Part shown: piece after piece, positions 8,387 through 15,682 of the stretch | Layout: each line of letters opens with the position of its first letter | Numbering within the stretch: the stretch's first letter is position 1 | Assembly (NCBI GenBank): GCA_900110595.1 | Contig: FOEZ01000026.1 | Coordinates: 1-47,324, forward strand | Direction of reading: 5' to 3' | DNA from: Arthrobacter sp. OV608 | GTDB taxonomy: Bacteria; Actinomycetota; Actinomycetes; Actinomycetales; Micrococcaceae | DNA: 47,324 nt | The notes under the pieces: generated by a model | What the model saw: only the letters and a program-made list of their open reading frames with translations | What the model was told of the DNA's origin: nothing | Database searches by the model: none | Translations under genes and position numbers: made by a program

Positions 8387-8455
8387 ACCGCACCTCCATG
8401 GCATACTGCCCTAGACCAGAAATTGCCGGAGACACCGGCCGGAAGGGGCCCCTTG

Positions 8456-10351
8456 ATGCAGGAACTCGCCAGTGTGGATGAGACGGCGCGGCAGCACGTC
8501 GTCGAGGCCATTGCCCGGGCGGACGTCAGCGCAGGAGCTGACTTCGAGCAGCGGTTCCACCGGCACTTCCCGGACCTCCTCCGGCTGTTCCATTCGCTGT
8601 ACGGTTCGCGCGGGGACTGGCTGGACCAGCTCACTGCACTGGTCCTGCAATGCGCGCGTTCGTGGCAGGACCGCCCGGCGGAGCTGAAGGCCATCGATGG
8701 CGAGCGGGAGGCCAACCCCGGATGGTTCCAGGCCAACACCATGCTGGGCGGCGTTTGCTACGTTGACCGGTACGCGGAAATCCTCGAAGGAGTCCGGAGC
8801 CGCATCCCGTACTTCAAGGAACTCGGCCTCACCTACCTGCACCTCATGCCGCTGTTCCTGGCGCCCGAACCCCACTCCGACGGCGGCTACGCCGTCTCCA
8901 GCTATCGCCAGGTCAACCCGAAACTGGGCACCATGGGGCAGCTCCGCGATCTGGCCGCAGAACTCAAGGCCAACGGGATCAGCCTCGTGGTGGACTTCAT
9001 CTTCAACCACACCTCGGACGAGCACGAGTGGGCCAGCCGCGCTGCCGCCGGCGATCCCGAGTTCAGTGACTACTACTGGATCTTCCCGGACCGCACCATG
9101 CCGGACGCCTTCGAACAGAACGTGCGGGAGATCTTCCCGGAGAACCACCCCGGTTCTTTTATCCGGATGGAGGACGGCCGCTGGGTCTGGGCGACATTCC
9201 ACACCTACCAGTGGGACCTGAACTACTCCAACCCTGACGTTTTCCGCGCCATGGCAGGCGAGATGCTGTTCCTTGCCAACCAGGGCGTGGACATCCTGCG
9301 CATGGACGCGGTGGCCTTCATCTGGAAACAGCTCGGCACCCCCTGCGAAAACCTTCCCGAAGCCCACACCCTGTTGCAGGCCTTCAACGCCGTATGCCGG
9401 CTGGCGGCGCCGTCGCTGCTGTTCAAGTCCGAGGCCATCGTGCACCCGGACGAGGTGGCCCTCTACATCGACCCCGCCGAATGCCAGATCTCCTACAACC
9501 CGCTGCAGATGGCCCTGATCTGGGAATCCCTGGCCACCCGTGACGCCTCGCTGCTGGCCCAGGCACTGGAGCGCCGGCACAACATCCCGGACGGAACCTC
9601 CTGGGTGAACTACGTCCGCAGCCACGACGACATCGGCTGGACCTTCGCCGATGAGGACGCCGCCGAACTGGGCATCAACGGCTTCGACCACCGCCGGTTC
9701 CTCAACTCCTTCTACGTCGACCGCTTCCCGGGCAGCTTCGCCCGTGGCGTGCCCTTCCAGGACAACCCCAAGACCGGGGACTGCAGGATTTCAGGCACGA
9801 CGGCGTCCCTGTGCGGCATGGAAATCGACCCGGCTGAGGCGGTGGAGCGGATCCTCCTGGCCCACTCGGTTGCCTTCAGCACCGGCGGCATTCCGCTGCT
9901 GTACCTGGGCGACGAGGTGGGCCAGGTGAACGACTACGGCTACGCCTCCGAGCCGGGGCACGAGGCGGACAGCCGGTGGGTCCACCGGCCGCACTATCCG
10001 GCCGAGCAGTACGCCCGCCGCCGGGATCCGTCCACTCCCGAAGGAGCGGTTTTTGCCGGCCTGAAGCGGATGATCGAGGTCCGGGCAGCCACGCCCGAAC
10101 TTGCCGGCACCCGGCTCATCGACTTCGCCACGAACAACCGCAGCGTCCTGGCCTATCAACGCCCCGGGTGGCAATTCTGGATCCTTGCACTGGCCAACTT
10201 CAGCGACCAGCCGCAGTCCCTGCCCGCCGAAACCTTTTCCGGATACGCAAGTGCCGCCGTCGACCTTCTCTCCGAAGCCGGCCTGCAGCTGGACGAAGGA
10301 GTCACGCTCCTGCCCCGGCAGTACCTCTGGCTGCGCGTCACCCCCGTCTAA
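8456..10351 (+). CDS. ams: Amylosucrase (sucrose:1,4-alpha-glucan glucosyltransferase, GH13)
   Basis: A 631-residue enzyme that uses sucrose to build an alpha-1,4-glucan and frees fructose. The all-alpha N-domain with WFQANTMLGGVCYVDRYAEI, the GH13 barrel motifs VVDFIFNHTSDEHEW, GVDILRMDAVAF and the amylosucrase-specific YVRSHDDIGWTFADEDA are present. Catalytic residues are Asp284 (nucleophile), Glu326 (acid/base, FKSEA) and Asp391 (HDD), each exactly two lower than Asp286, Glu328 and Asp393 of the Neisseria polysaccharea enzyme. Length also matches (about 630). Start ATG 8456 follows GGAAGGGG; a TTG at 8423 is less likely. No signal peptide is seen, so it acts on imported sucrose. It is monocistronic, ending one base before a palindromic repeat. 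Confidence 0.95.
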   Translation: MQELASVDETARQHVVEAIARADVSAGADFEQRFHRHFPDLLRLFHSLYGSRGDWLDQLTALVLQCARSWQDRPAELKAIDGEREANPGWFQANTMLGGVCYVDRYAEILEGVRSRIPYFKELGLTYLHLMPLFLAPEPHSDGGYAVSSYRQVNPKLGTMGQLRDLAAELKANGISLVVDFIFNHTSDEHEWASRAAAGDPEFSDYYWIFPDRTMPDAFEQNVREIFPENHPGSFIRMEDGRWVWATFHTYQWDLNYSNPDVFRAMAGEMLFLANQGVDILRMDAVAFIWKQLGTPCENLPEAHTLLQAFNAVCRLAAPSLLFKSEAIVHPDEVALYIDPAECQISYNPLQMALIWESLATRDASLLAQALERRHNIPDGTSWVNYVRSHDDIGWTFADEDAAELGINGFDHRRFLNSFYVDRFPGSFARGVPFQDNPKTGDCRISGTTASLCGMEIDPAEAVERILLAHSVAFSTGGIPLLYLGDEVGQVNDYGYASEPGHEADSRWVHRPHYPAEQYARRRDPSTPEGAVFAGLKRMIEVRAATPELAGTRLIDFATNNRSVLAYQRPGWQFWILALANFSDQPQSLPAETFSGYASAAVDLLSEAGLQLDEGVTLLPRQYLWLRVTPV

Positions 10352-10352
10352 T

Positions 10353-10418
10353 CCCAACTAAGTAGCGCTAAGTGCTGTTATGACTGCCCAAAACGACACT
10401 TAGCGCGACCCAGTTGGG
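10353..10418. repeat. 66-bp palindromic repeat, copy 1
   Basis: Imperfect palindrome beginning CCCAACTAAGTAGCGCTAAG and ending CACTTAGCGCGACCCAGTTG plus GG. The outer 7-base arms (CCCAACT/AGTTGGG) and inner 10-base arms (GCGCTAAGTG/CACTTAGCGC) pair; the loop side has CAAAACGA. A second copy of the same length lies at 30280-30345. It starts one base after the amylosucrase stop and may stabilise or end its mRNA. Confidence 0.8.
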
Positions 10419-10451
10419 CGGGCGGGGGCGGGGCGTGAAACCATACGGATC

Positions 10452-11309
10452 ATGGCCTCCAAGATTGCGTACCAGGGTGAGCCCGGCGCCAACTCCAATA
10501 TCGCGTGCAAGCAGATGTTCCCGGACATGGAAAGCGTGCCCTGCGCGAGCTTCGAGGACGCGTTTGAACTCGTCTCCAGCGGCGAGGCGGACCTCGGCAT
10601 GATCCCCATCGAGAATTCGATCGCGGGCCGGGTGGCGGACATCCATGTCCTGCTGCCCCAGTCCAACCTGCAGATTGTGGGTGAGTACTTCCTGCCCATC
10701 CACTTCGACCTGCTGGGCATCCCGGGCAGCACCATCGACGGTGCCACCGAGGTCCACAGCCACATCCACGCCCTGGGCCAGTGCCGGAAGCTGATCCGCG
10801 AGCACGGGCTCAAGCCGGTCATCGCCGGCGACACAGCGGGATCGGCGCGCGAAGTGGCGGAGTGGAACGATCCGCGAAAACTCTCCCTCGCTCCCCCGCT
10901 CGCCGCGCAGATTTACGGCCTGGAGGTACTGGCCTCGCGGGTTGAGGACGATCCCTCCAACACCACCCGCTTTGTGGTCCTGGCCCGGGAAACGGCGCTG
11001 CCGGCCCGGGACGAACTCCCCGGGCCGGCCGTCACCAGCTTTGTGTTCCGCGTCCGCAACGTCCCGTCCGCGCTGTACAAGGCGCTGGGCGGGTTCGCGA
11101 CGAACGGCGTGAACATGACCCGCCTGGAAAGCTACATGGTGGGCAACGAATTCGCGGCAACCATGTTTATGGCCGACGTGGAAGGCCACCCCGAGGACCT
11201 GCCGCTGAAGCTGGCCCTCGAGGAACTGGACTTCTTCACCACCGAGGTGCGGATCCTCGGCGTCTACGCGGCCGCGCAGTACCGGACAGCTCAGACCGTC
11301 AGCGGCTGA
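10452..11309 (+). CDS. pheA: Prephenate dehydratase
   Basis: A 285-residue monofunctional enzyme converting prephenate to phenylpyruvate in phenylalanine synthesis. The catalytic domain (about 1-185) starts KIAYQGEPGANSNIACKQMF and carries SGEADLGMIPIENSIAGRVA and the catalytic Thr motif NTTRFVVL. A C-terminal ACT domain (about 195-275) has VPSALYKALGGFATNGVNMT and RLESYMVGNEF, where feedback binding of phenylalanine is expected; the canonical ESRP is LESY here. No chorismate mutase domain is fused. A clear ribosome site is not seen before ATG 10452. The stop overlaps by 19 bases the end of the convergent flavin hydroxylase gene. Confidence 0.95.
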   Translation: MASKIAYQGEPGANSNIACKQMFPDMESVPCASFEDAFELVSSGEADLGMIPIENSIAGRVADIHVLLPQSNLQIVGEYFLPIHFDLLGIPGSTIDGATEVHSHIHALGQCRKLIREHGLKPVIAGDTAGSAREVAEWNDPRKLSLAPPLAAQIYGLEVLASRVEDDPSNTTRFVVLARETALPARDELPGPAVTSFVFRVRNVPSALYKALGGFATNGVNMTRLESYMVGNEFAATMFMADVEGHPEDLPLKLALEELDFFTTEVRILGVYAAAQYRTAQTVSG

Positions 11310-13201
11310 CCCGAGGCCTGGTGCGGTTTGCGCAGGGCGGCGAAGAACTCCCCGAGCTCGGCCGTCGCGGTGAGCGGCAGGACGTTCGCCACGTACTGGT
11401 CCGGGCGGACCACCACCACCACGCCGCCGCGGTCCAGGCCGCGCTGGTCAAAAATGTCCGCGGCGGGGTCGGTGGCGTAGACCTTCTCGTAGTCCGTCAG
11501 CTTGAACGGGCCCACCTGCGGCTTGAAGACTGCGGGAACCTTTCCGATGTCCACGGCCGTGTGCGGCTGCTGGTAAATCACCTTCAGGTCGAACCAGGCG
11601 TCAGGATCAGCGGCCGACGGCGTTGCGGCCAGCGGCGAGTCCGGCGAGTTCGCGATCCACTCGGCGAAGTCCGCCACCCCTGAGTGCACTCCGGCCGGCG
11701 CGGCGTCGGCGAAGACGTAGATGCGCCACCGCCCGTCGGCCGTGGCGTGGTGGCCGAGGTGGAGCGGGTTGGTGTCGCCCACGCGCACCACGGGTGCCGA
11801 TTTGAAGCGTTTGCCTACCGGGAAGCCCGTGGCCAGCGCCTGGTGCTTGGCGGGGGCCACCAGCATGGATGGCGCGTATTCGGTCATGAATCCGGCCGGG
11901 AATTCGGCGGTGCGCACGTAGAAATCCTCGAGGTCCGAGGGGTTTTCGAACTCCTCGGGCTTCTTGGCCATCATGGTGGACCATTCCTTGTCGAAGTCGA
12001 TGAGGTTCTTTGCCACCACCTGCCGCTCGGCTGAGTAGGTGGACAGCAGGCTTTCCGGGCTGCGGCCCTCAAGGACGTGCCCCAGTTTCCAGGCGATGTT
12101 GAACCCGTCCTGCATGGAGACGTTCATGCCCTGGCCGGCTTTGGCGCTGTGCGTGTGGCAGGCGTCGCCGGTGATGAACACCCGCGGGGTCCGCGCGCCG
12201 CGCTCCTCCGCCAGGACGTCGTCGAACCTGTCCGTGAGCCGGTGCCCCACCTCGTAGACGCTGTGCCACGCTACATTGCGCACGTCCAGGGTGTAGGGGT
12301 GGAGGATCTCGTTGGCCTTCTCAATGATCTGCTCGATGCTGGTGTTCCGCACGGCGTGGTGGGTTGCGGGGTCCACCTCGCCGAGGTCCACGTACATGCG
12401 GAACAGGTGGCCGCCTTCGCGCGGGATCAGCAGGATGCTGCCCTTTTCGCCCTGGATGGCGCACTTGGTGCGGATGTCGGGGAAGTCGGTGACGGCGAGG
12501 GTGTCCATGACACCCCAGGCGTGGTTGGCCTGGTCTCCGGCGAGGGTGCAGCCAATTGCTGCGCGTACTTTGCTGCGCGCGCCGTCAGCCCCCACCACGT
12601 ACTTGGCGCGGACCACGCGCTCCTGGCCCTCGTTGGGACCCGCAGTGTGGAGCAGTGTGACGGTGACGGGGTATTCGCCTTCGTTCGCGACGCTCAGTGA
12701 CTGGAACTCATACCCGTAGTCGGGCTTCAGGCGGGTGGGCGAATTGGCGGCGAATTCGGCGAAGTAGTCCAGCACGCGGGCCTGGTTGACGATCAGGTGC
12801 GGGAACTCACTGATGCCCATCTCGTCGTCCACAGCACGGGCACTGCGGATGATGTTGGCGTGGTTGGCGGGGTCGGGCTTCCAGAAAGCCATCTCGGTGA
12901 TGCGGTAGGCCTCGGCGATAATGCGCTCCGCGAATCCGAAGGCCTGGAAAGTCTCCACGCTGCGCGCCTGGATACCGTCGGCCTGGCCAATGGCGAGACG
13001 TCCGGGGCGGCGTTCGATGATCCGCGTGGTGACGTTGGGGAACATCGAAAGCTGCGCTGCGGCGAGCATTCCCGCCGGGCCGGTGCCAACGATCAGGACG
13101 TCAACCTCGTCCGGGAGTTCATCAGGCCGGTTGAGGCCGACGCCGGCTGCCGGCTTTACCCGTGGGTCTCCGGATACGTAACCGTGGTGGTGAAACTGCA
13201 C
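11291..13201 (-). CDS. FAD-dependent aromatic hydroxylase (phenol 2-monooxygenase/3-hydroxybenzoate 4-monooxygenase family)
   Basis: A 636-residue single-component flavoprotein hydroxylase. The FAD-binding GTGPAG (39-44), a middle DG motif (YVVGADGARSKVRAAIG), the GDACHTHSAKAGQGMNVSMQ segment binding the FAD pyrophosphate, and a C-terminal thioredoxin-like dimerisation domain as in phenol hydroxylase are all visible. It would hydroxylate a phenolic acid ortho to the OH using NAD(P)H and O2. Start is GTG 13201 behind GAGGA; longer frames lack support. Its gene is divergent from the homoprotocatechuate operon, and no two-component HpaBC hydroxylase is present, so I infer it makes 3,4-dihydroxyphenylacetate from a hydroxyphenylacetate. 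Hydroxybenzoate remains a possible substrate. Confidence 0.88.
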   Translation of the reverse strand: MQFHHHGYVSGDPRVKPAAGVGLNRPDELPDEVDVLIVGTGPAGMLAAAQLSMFPNVTTRIIERRPGRLAIGQADGIQARSVETFQAFGFAERIIAEAYRITEMAFWKPDPANHANIIRSARAVDDEMGISEFPHLIVNQARVLDYFAEFAANSPTRLKPDYGYEFQSLSVANEGEYPVTVTLLHTAGPNEGQERVVRAKYVVGADGARSKVRAAIGCTLAGDQANHAWGVMDTLAVTDFPDIRTKCAIQGEKGSILLIPREGGHLFRMYVDLGEVDPATHHAVRNTSIEQIIEKANEILHPYTLDVRNVAWHSVYEVGHRLTDRFDDVLAEERGARTPRVFITGDACHTHSAKAGQGMNVSMQDGFNIAWKLGHVLEGRSPESLLSTYSAERQVVAKNLIDFDKEWSTMMAKKPEEFENPSDLEDFYVRTAEFPAGFMTEYAPSMLVAPAKHQALATGFPVGKRFKSAPVVRVGDTNPLHLGHHATADGRWRIYVFADAAPAGVHSGVADFAEWIANSPDSPLAATPSAADPDAWFDLKVIYQQPHTAVDIGKVPAVFKPQVGPFKLTDYEKVYATDPAADIFDQRGLDRGGVVVVVRPDQYVANVLPLTATAELGEFFAALRKPHQASGQPLTV

Positions 13202-13356
13202 GGGATTCCTCACTTCGTTGTGTGGCTGGGAGCCAAAGGATTGTTGTTCGATAATAGAATTTGGGTTTCCATATGAGAAAACCATGCTGTGGAGCACCAC
13301 TGTACGCCAGATGTGACGGGGGCGACAAGGGCGGCAGAATTGGCAACGTGCCAGGC

Positions 13357-13399
13357 TTGACAAACGCCGGGTCGGAGCGTGAAAGTGATCGTATACGAT
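13357..13399 (+). promoter_or_regulatory. Promoter and palindromic GntR-type operator of the aromatic operon
   Basis: A perfect -35 TTGACA lies at 13357-13362. The expected -10 position at 13380-13386 is weak. Just downstream ATCGTATACGAT (13388-13399) is a perfect 12-base palindrome that contains the TNGTNNNACNA core known for FadR-subfamily GntR regulators. It lies where bound protein would block transcription start, 24 bases before the TTG start at 13423. The GntR gene of this operon is the obvious candidate to bind it. Confidence 0.6.
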
Positions 13400-13422
13400 T
13401 TCGTACTTCAGTAGGAGATGCT

Positions 13423-14916
13423 TTGGAGCAGGTCAACGGGGACACCCTCGCCGCGGCACGGAAGGTGATCGCGGTGCATATCAACTACCCCAGCCGTGCT
13501 GCGCAGCGGGGACGCACGCCGGCCCAGCCGTCCTATTTCCTCAAGCCGTCGTCGTCGCTTTCCCTGACCGGGAACGCCGTCGAACGTCCCGCGGGCTGTG
13601 AACTGCTGGGCTACGAGGGCGAGATTGCCCTGGTCATCGGCAAGGCGGCCCGCCGCGTCGGGATCGATGACGCATGGAGCCATGTCGCCGCTGTTACGGC
13701 CAGCAATGATCTTGGTGTGTACGACCTTCGCTGGGCGGACAAGGGCTCGAACCTCCGGTCCAAGGGCGGCGACGGGTTCACACCCGTGGGCCCGGCACTG
13801 ATCCCGGCAGACGCCGTCGACCCCGCCGGCCTGCGCATCCGCACCTGGCACAACGGGCAGCTCGTCCAGGACGACACCACCGAGGACCTGCTCTTCCCGT
13901 TCGCCCGCCTGGTCGCCGATCTGTCCCAGCTGCTCACCCTCGAGGAGGGGGACATCATCCTCACCGGCACCCCCGCCGGCGCCTCCGTCGCCAGGCCGGG
14001 TGACGTCCTCGAGGTGGAAGTATCCGCAGGTGGCCTCACCACCGGCCGCCTGGTCACCCGGGTGGAGGAAGGCACGACGCCGTTCGCGGACTTTGGTGCC
14101 GGACCGAAGGTTGATGACCTGCAAAGGGAGGAGGCATGGGGTTCACGCGAAGCCGCCGGCCTCCCGGCGGTCGAAGAAACGGAGGCGGCGGCCGCCGTCG
14201 CGCCTTCCCTCTCCCCGGAGCTGAAAGCAAAGCTGGAGTCCGTGGCCACAGCCACCCTGTCGTCGCAGCTGCGCAAGCGCGGCCTTAATAACGTCAGCAT
14301 CGACGGGCTGCAGTCCACCCGCCCGGACCGCCGCGTCGTGGGCCTGGCCCGGACCCTGCGCTACGTCCCCAACCGCGAGGACCTCTTCAAGACCCACGGC
14401 GGCGGGTTCAACGCCCAGAAGCAGGCCATCGACTCCGTCAACGAAGGCGAAATCCTGGTCATGGAAGCCCGCGGCGAAAAAGGCACCGGCACCGTGGGCG
14501 ACATCCTGGCCCTGCGCGCCCAGGTCCGCGGCGCCGCGGCCATCATCACCGACGGCGGCGTCCGCGACTTCACCGCCGTGGCCGGCCTGGACATGCCCAC
14601 CTATTTCGCCAACCCGCACCCCGCTGTACTGGGCCGCCGCCACATCCCCTGGGACACCGACATCACCATCGCCTGCGGCGGCGCCACCGTCCAGCCCGGC
14701 GACATCATCGTGGCCGACTCCGACGGCATCCTGGTGATCCCGCCGGCCATCGCCCAAGAACTCGTGGAGGACTGCATCACCCAGGAGCAGGAAGAAACCT
14801 TCATCTTCGAAATGGTCAAGCAGGGCAACAGCGTGGACGGCCTCTACCCCATGAACGCCGAATGGCAGGCCAGGTACTTGGAGTGGGAAGAAATGGAAGG
14901 CAGGCAACCCTCATGA
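13423..14916 (+). CDS. Fused FAH-family decarboxylase/isomerase and RraA-family protein
   Basis: A 497-residue two-domain protein. Residues about 1-225 are a fumarylacetoacetate-hydrolase fold (GCELLGYEGEIALVIGKAA with metal-binding acids, SNDLGVYDLRWADKGSNLRS, IILTGTPAGASVARPGDVLE) as in HpaG, which decarboxylates OPET and isomerises HHDD in homoprotocatechuate breakdown. After an acidic Ala/Glu linker, about 260-485 is an RraA/HMG-aldolase fold with GDILALRAQVRGAAAIITDG followed by GVRDF, matching the GD and RD metal/substrate motifs of that family. I chose TTG 13423 because AGGAG lies five bases upstream and homology starts near there; an ATG at 13261 would read through the operator. First gene of the operon; its stop overlaps the GntR start. 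Confidence 0.88.
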   Translation: MEQVNGDTLAAARKVIAVHINYPSRAAQRGRTPAQPSYFLKPSSSLSLTGNAVERPAGCELLGYEGEIALVIGKAARRVGIDDAWSHVAAVTASNDLGVYDLRWADKGSNLRSKGGDGFTPVGPALIPADAVDPAGLRIRTWHNGQLVQDDTTEDLLFPFARLVADLSQLLTLEEGDIILTGTPAGASVARPGDVLEVEVSAGGLTTGRLVTRVEEGTTPFADFGAGPKVDDLQREEAWGSREAAGLPAVEETEAAAAVAPSLSPELKAKLESVATATLSSQLRKRGLNNVSIDGLQSTRPDRRVVGLARTLRYVPNREDLFKTHGGGFNAQKQAIDSVNEGEILVMEARGEKGTGTVGDILALRAQVRGAAAIITDGGVRDFTAVAGLDMPTYFANPHPAVLGRRHIPWDTDITIACGGATVQPGDIIVADSDGILVIPPAIAQELVEDCITQEQEETFIFEMVKQGNSVDGLYPMNAEWQARYLEWEEMEGRQPS

Positions 14917-15623
14917 CTGAGACTGTGGCTGAGCTTACCGCTGCCCCCGGCAGCAAGTCCGAACAGGCCTACCAGGCCGTCAAAGCCCGGATCATCGAAG
15001 GCACCTACACCCCCGGGTACCGCCTGGTCCTGGGCAGCATCGCCAAAGACCTCGGATTCAGCGTGGTCCCGGTCCGCGAAGCCATCCGCCGGCTGGAGGC
15101 CGAGGGCCTGGTGACGTTCGAACGCAACGTCGGGGCCACCGTGGCCGGGATCGACCCCACCGAATACCTCTACACCATGCAGACCCTCAGCATCGTGGAA
15201 GGCGCCGCCACAGCGTTATCCGCACCGCTGATCGATTCCGTGGCGATTGCCCGGGCCCGCGCCGTGAACGAGGAGATGCGCGAATGCCTGGAGCACTTCG
15301 ACCCCGTCCGCTTCACCCGGCTCAACCAGGACTTCCACAGCGTCCTGTTCGAACACTGCCCCAACCCGCACATCCTGGACCTCGTGCACCGCGGCTGGAA
15401 CCGGCTCGCAGCACTACGGTCCTCCACCTTCCGCTTCGTCCCCGGCCGCGCCCACGACTCCGTAGACGAACACGAGGCACTCCTGAAGCTGATCGAAACC
15501 GGAGCCGACCCCGACTCGATCGAAAAAGCAGCCCGCCTGCACCGCTCCGCCACCCTGGACGCCTACCTCGCCCAAGCATCCCCATCCGAACGCAACGCGG
15601 GGTCAGTAAACGCCCAATATTAG
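14913..15623 (+). CDS. GntR family regulator (FCD subfamily)
   Basis: A 236-residue regulator. The winged helix is at about 12-80 (QAYQAVKARIIEGTYTPGYR, LGSIAKDLGFSVVPVREAIR, RLEAEGLVTFERNVGATVAG), followed by an all-helical FCD domain with the metal/effector residues in RLNQDFHSVLFEHCPNPHIL and the late HRSATLDAY. It starts ATG 14913, overlapping the upstream stop as ATGA, and sits inside the catabolic operon, so it most likely represses it and senses a ring-cleavage intermediate or the aromatic acid. The last eleven codons (from RNAGSVNAQY) and the stop are made of a palindromic repeat, so the native C-terminus has been replaced. Confidence 0.92.
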   Translation: MTETVAELTAAPGSKSEQAYQAVKARIIEGTYTPGYRLVLGSIAKDLGFSVVPVREAIRRLEAEGLVTFERNVGATVAGIDPTEYLYTMQTLSIVEGAATALSAPLIDSVAIARARAVNEEMRECLEHFDPVRFTRLNQDFHSVLFEHCPNPHILDLVHRGWNRLAALRSSTFRFVPGRAHDSVDEHEALLKLIETGADPDSIEKAARLHRSATLDAYLAQASPSERNAGSVNAQY

Positions 15624-15656
15624 GCCTCCAATGGGCCAAAAGTGACCCCGCGTTGC
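15592..15656. repeat. 65-bp palindromic repeat at the GntR gene's 3' end
   Basis: Perfect 14-base arms GCAACGCGGGGTCA (15592-15605) and TGACCCCGCGTTGC (15643-15656), with an inner pair GCCCA/TGGGC around the loop. The GntR stop TAG (15621-15623) is in the loop. It lies 26 bases before the hpaE start and could form a strong mRNA hairpin between the regulator and the structural genes, lowering regulator expression or separating transcripts. Confidence 0.8.
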
Positions 15657-15682
15657 TCTCAACCACAGTAAGGACTTCAACG

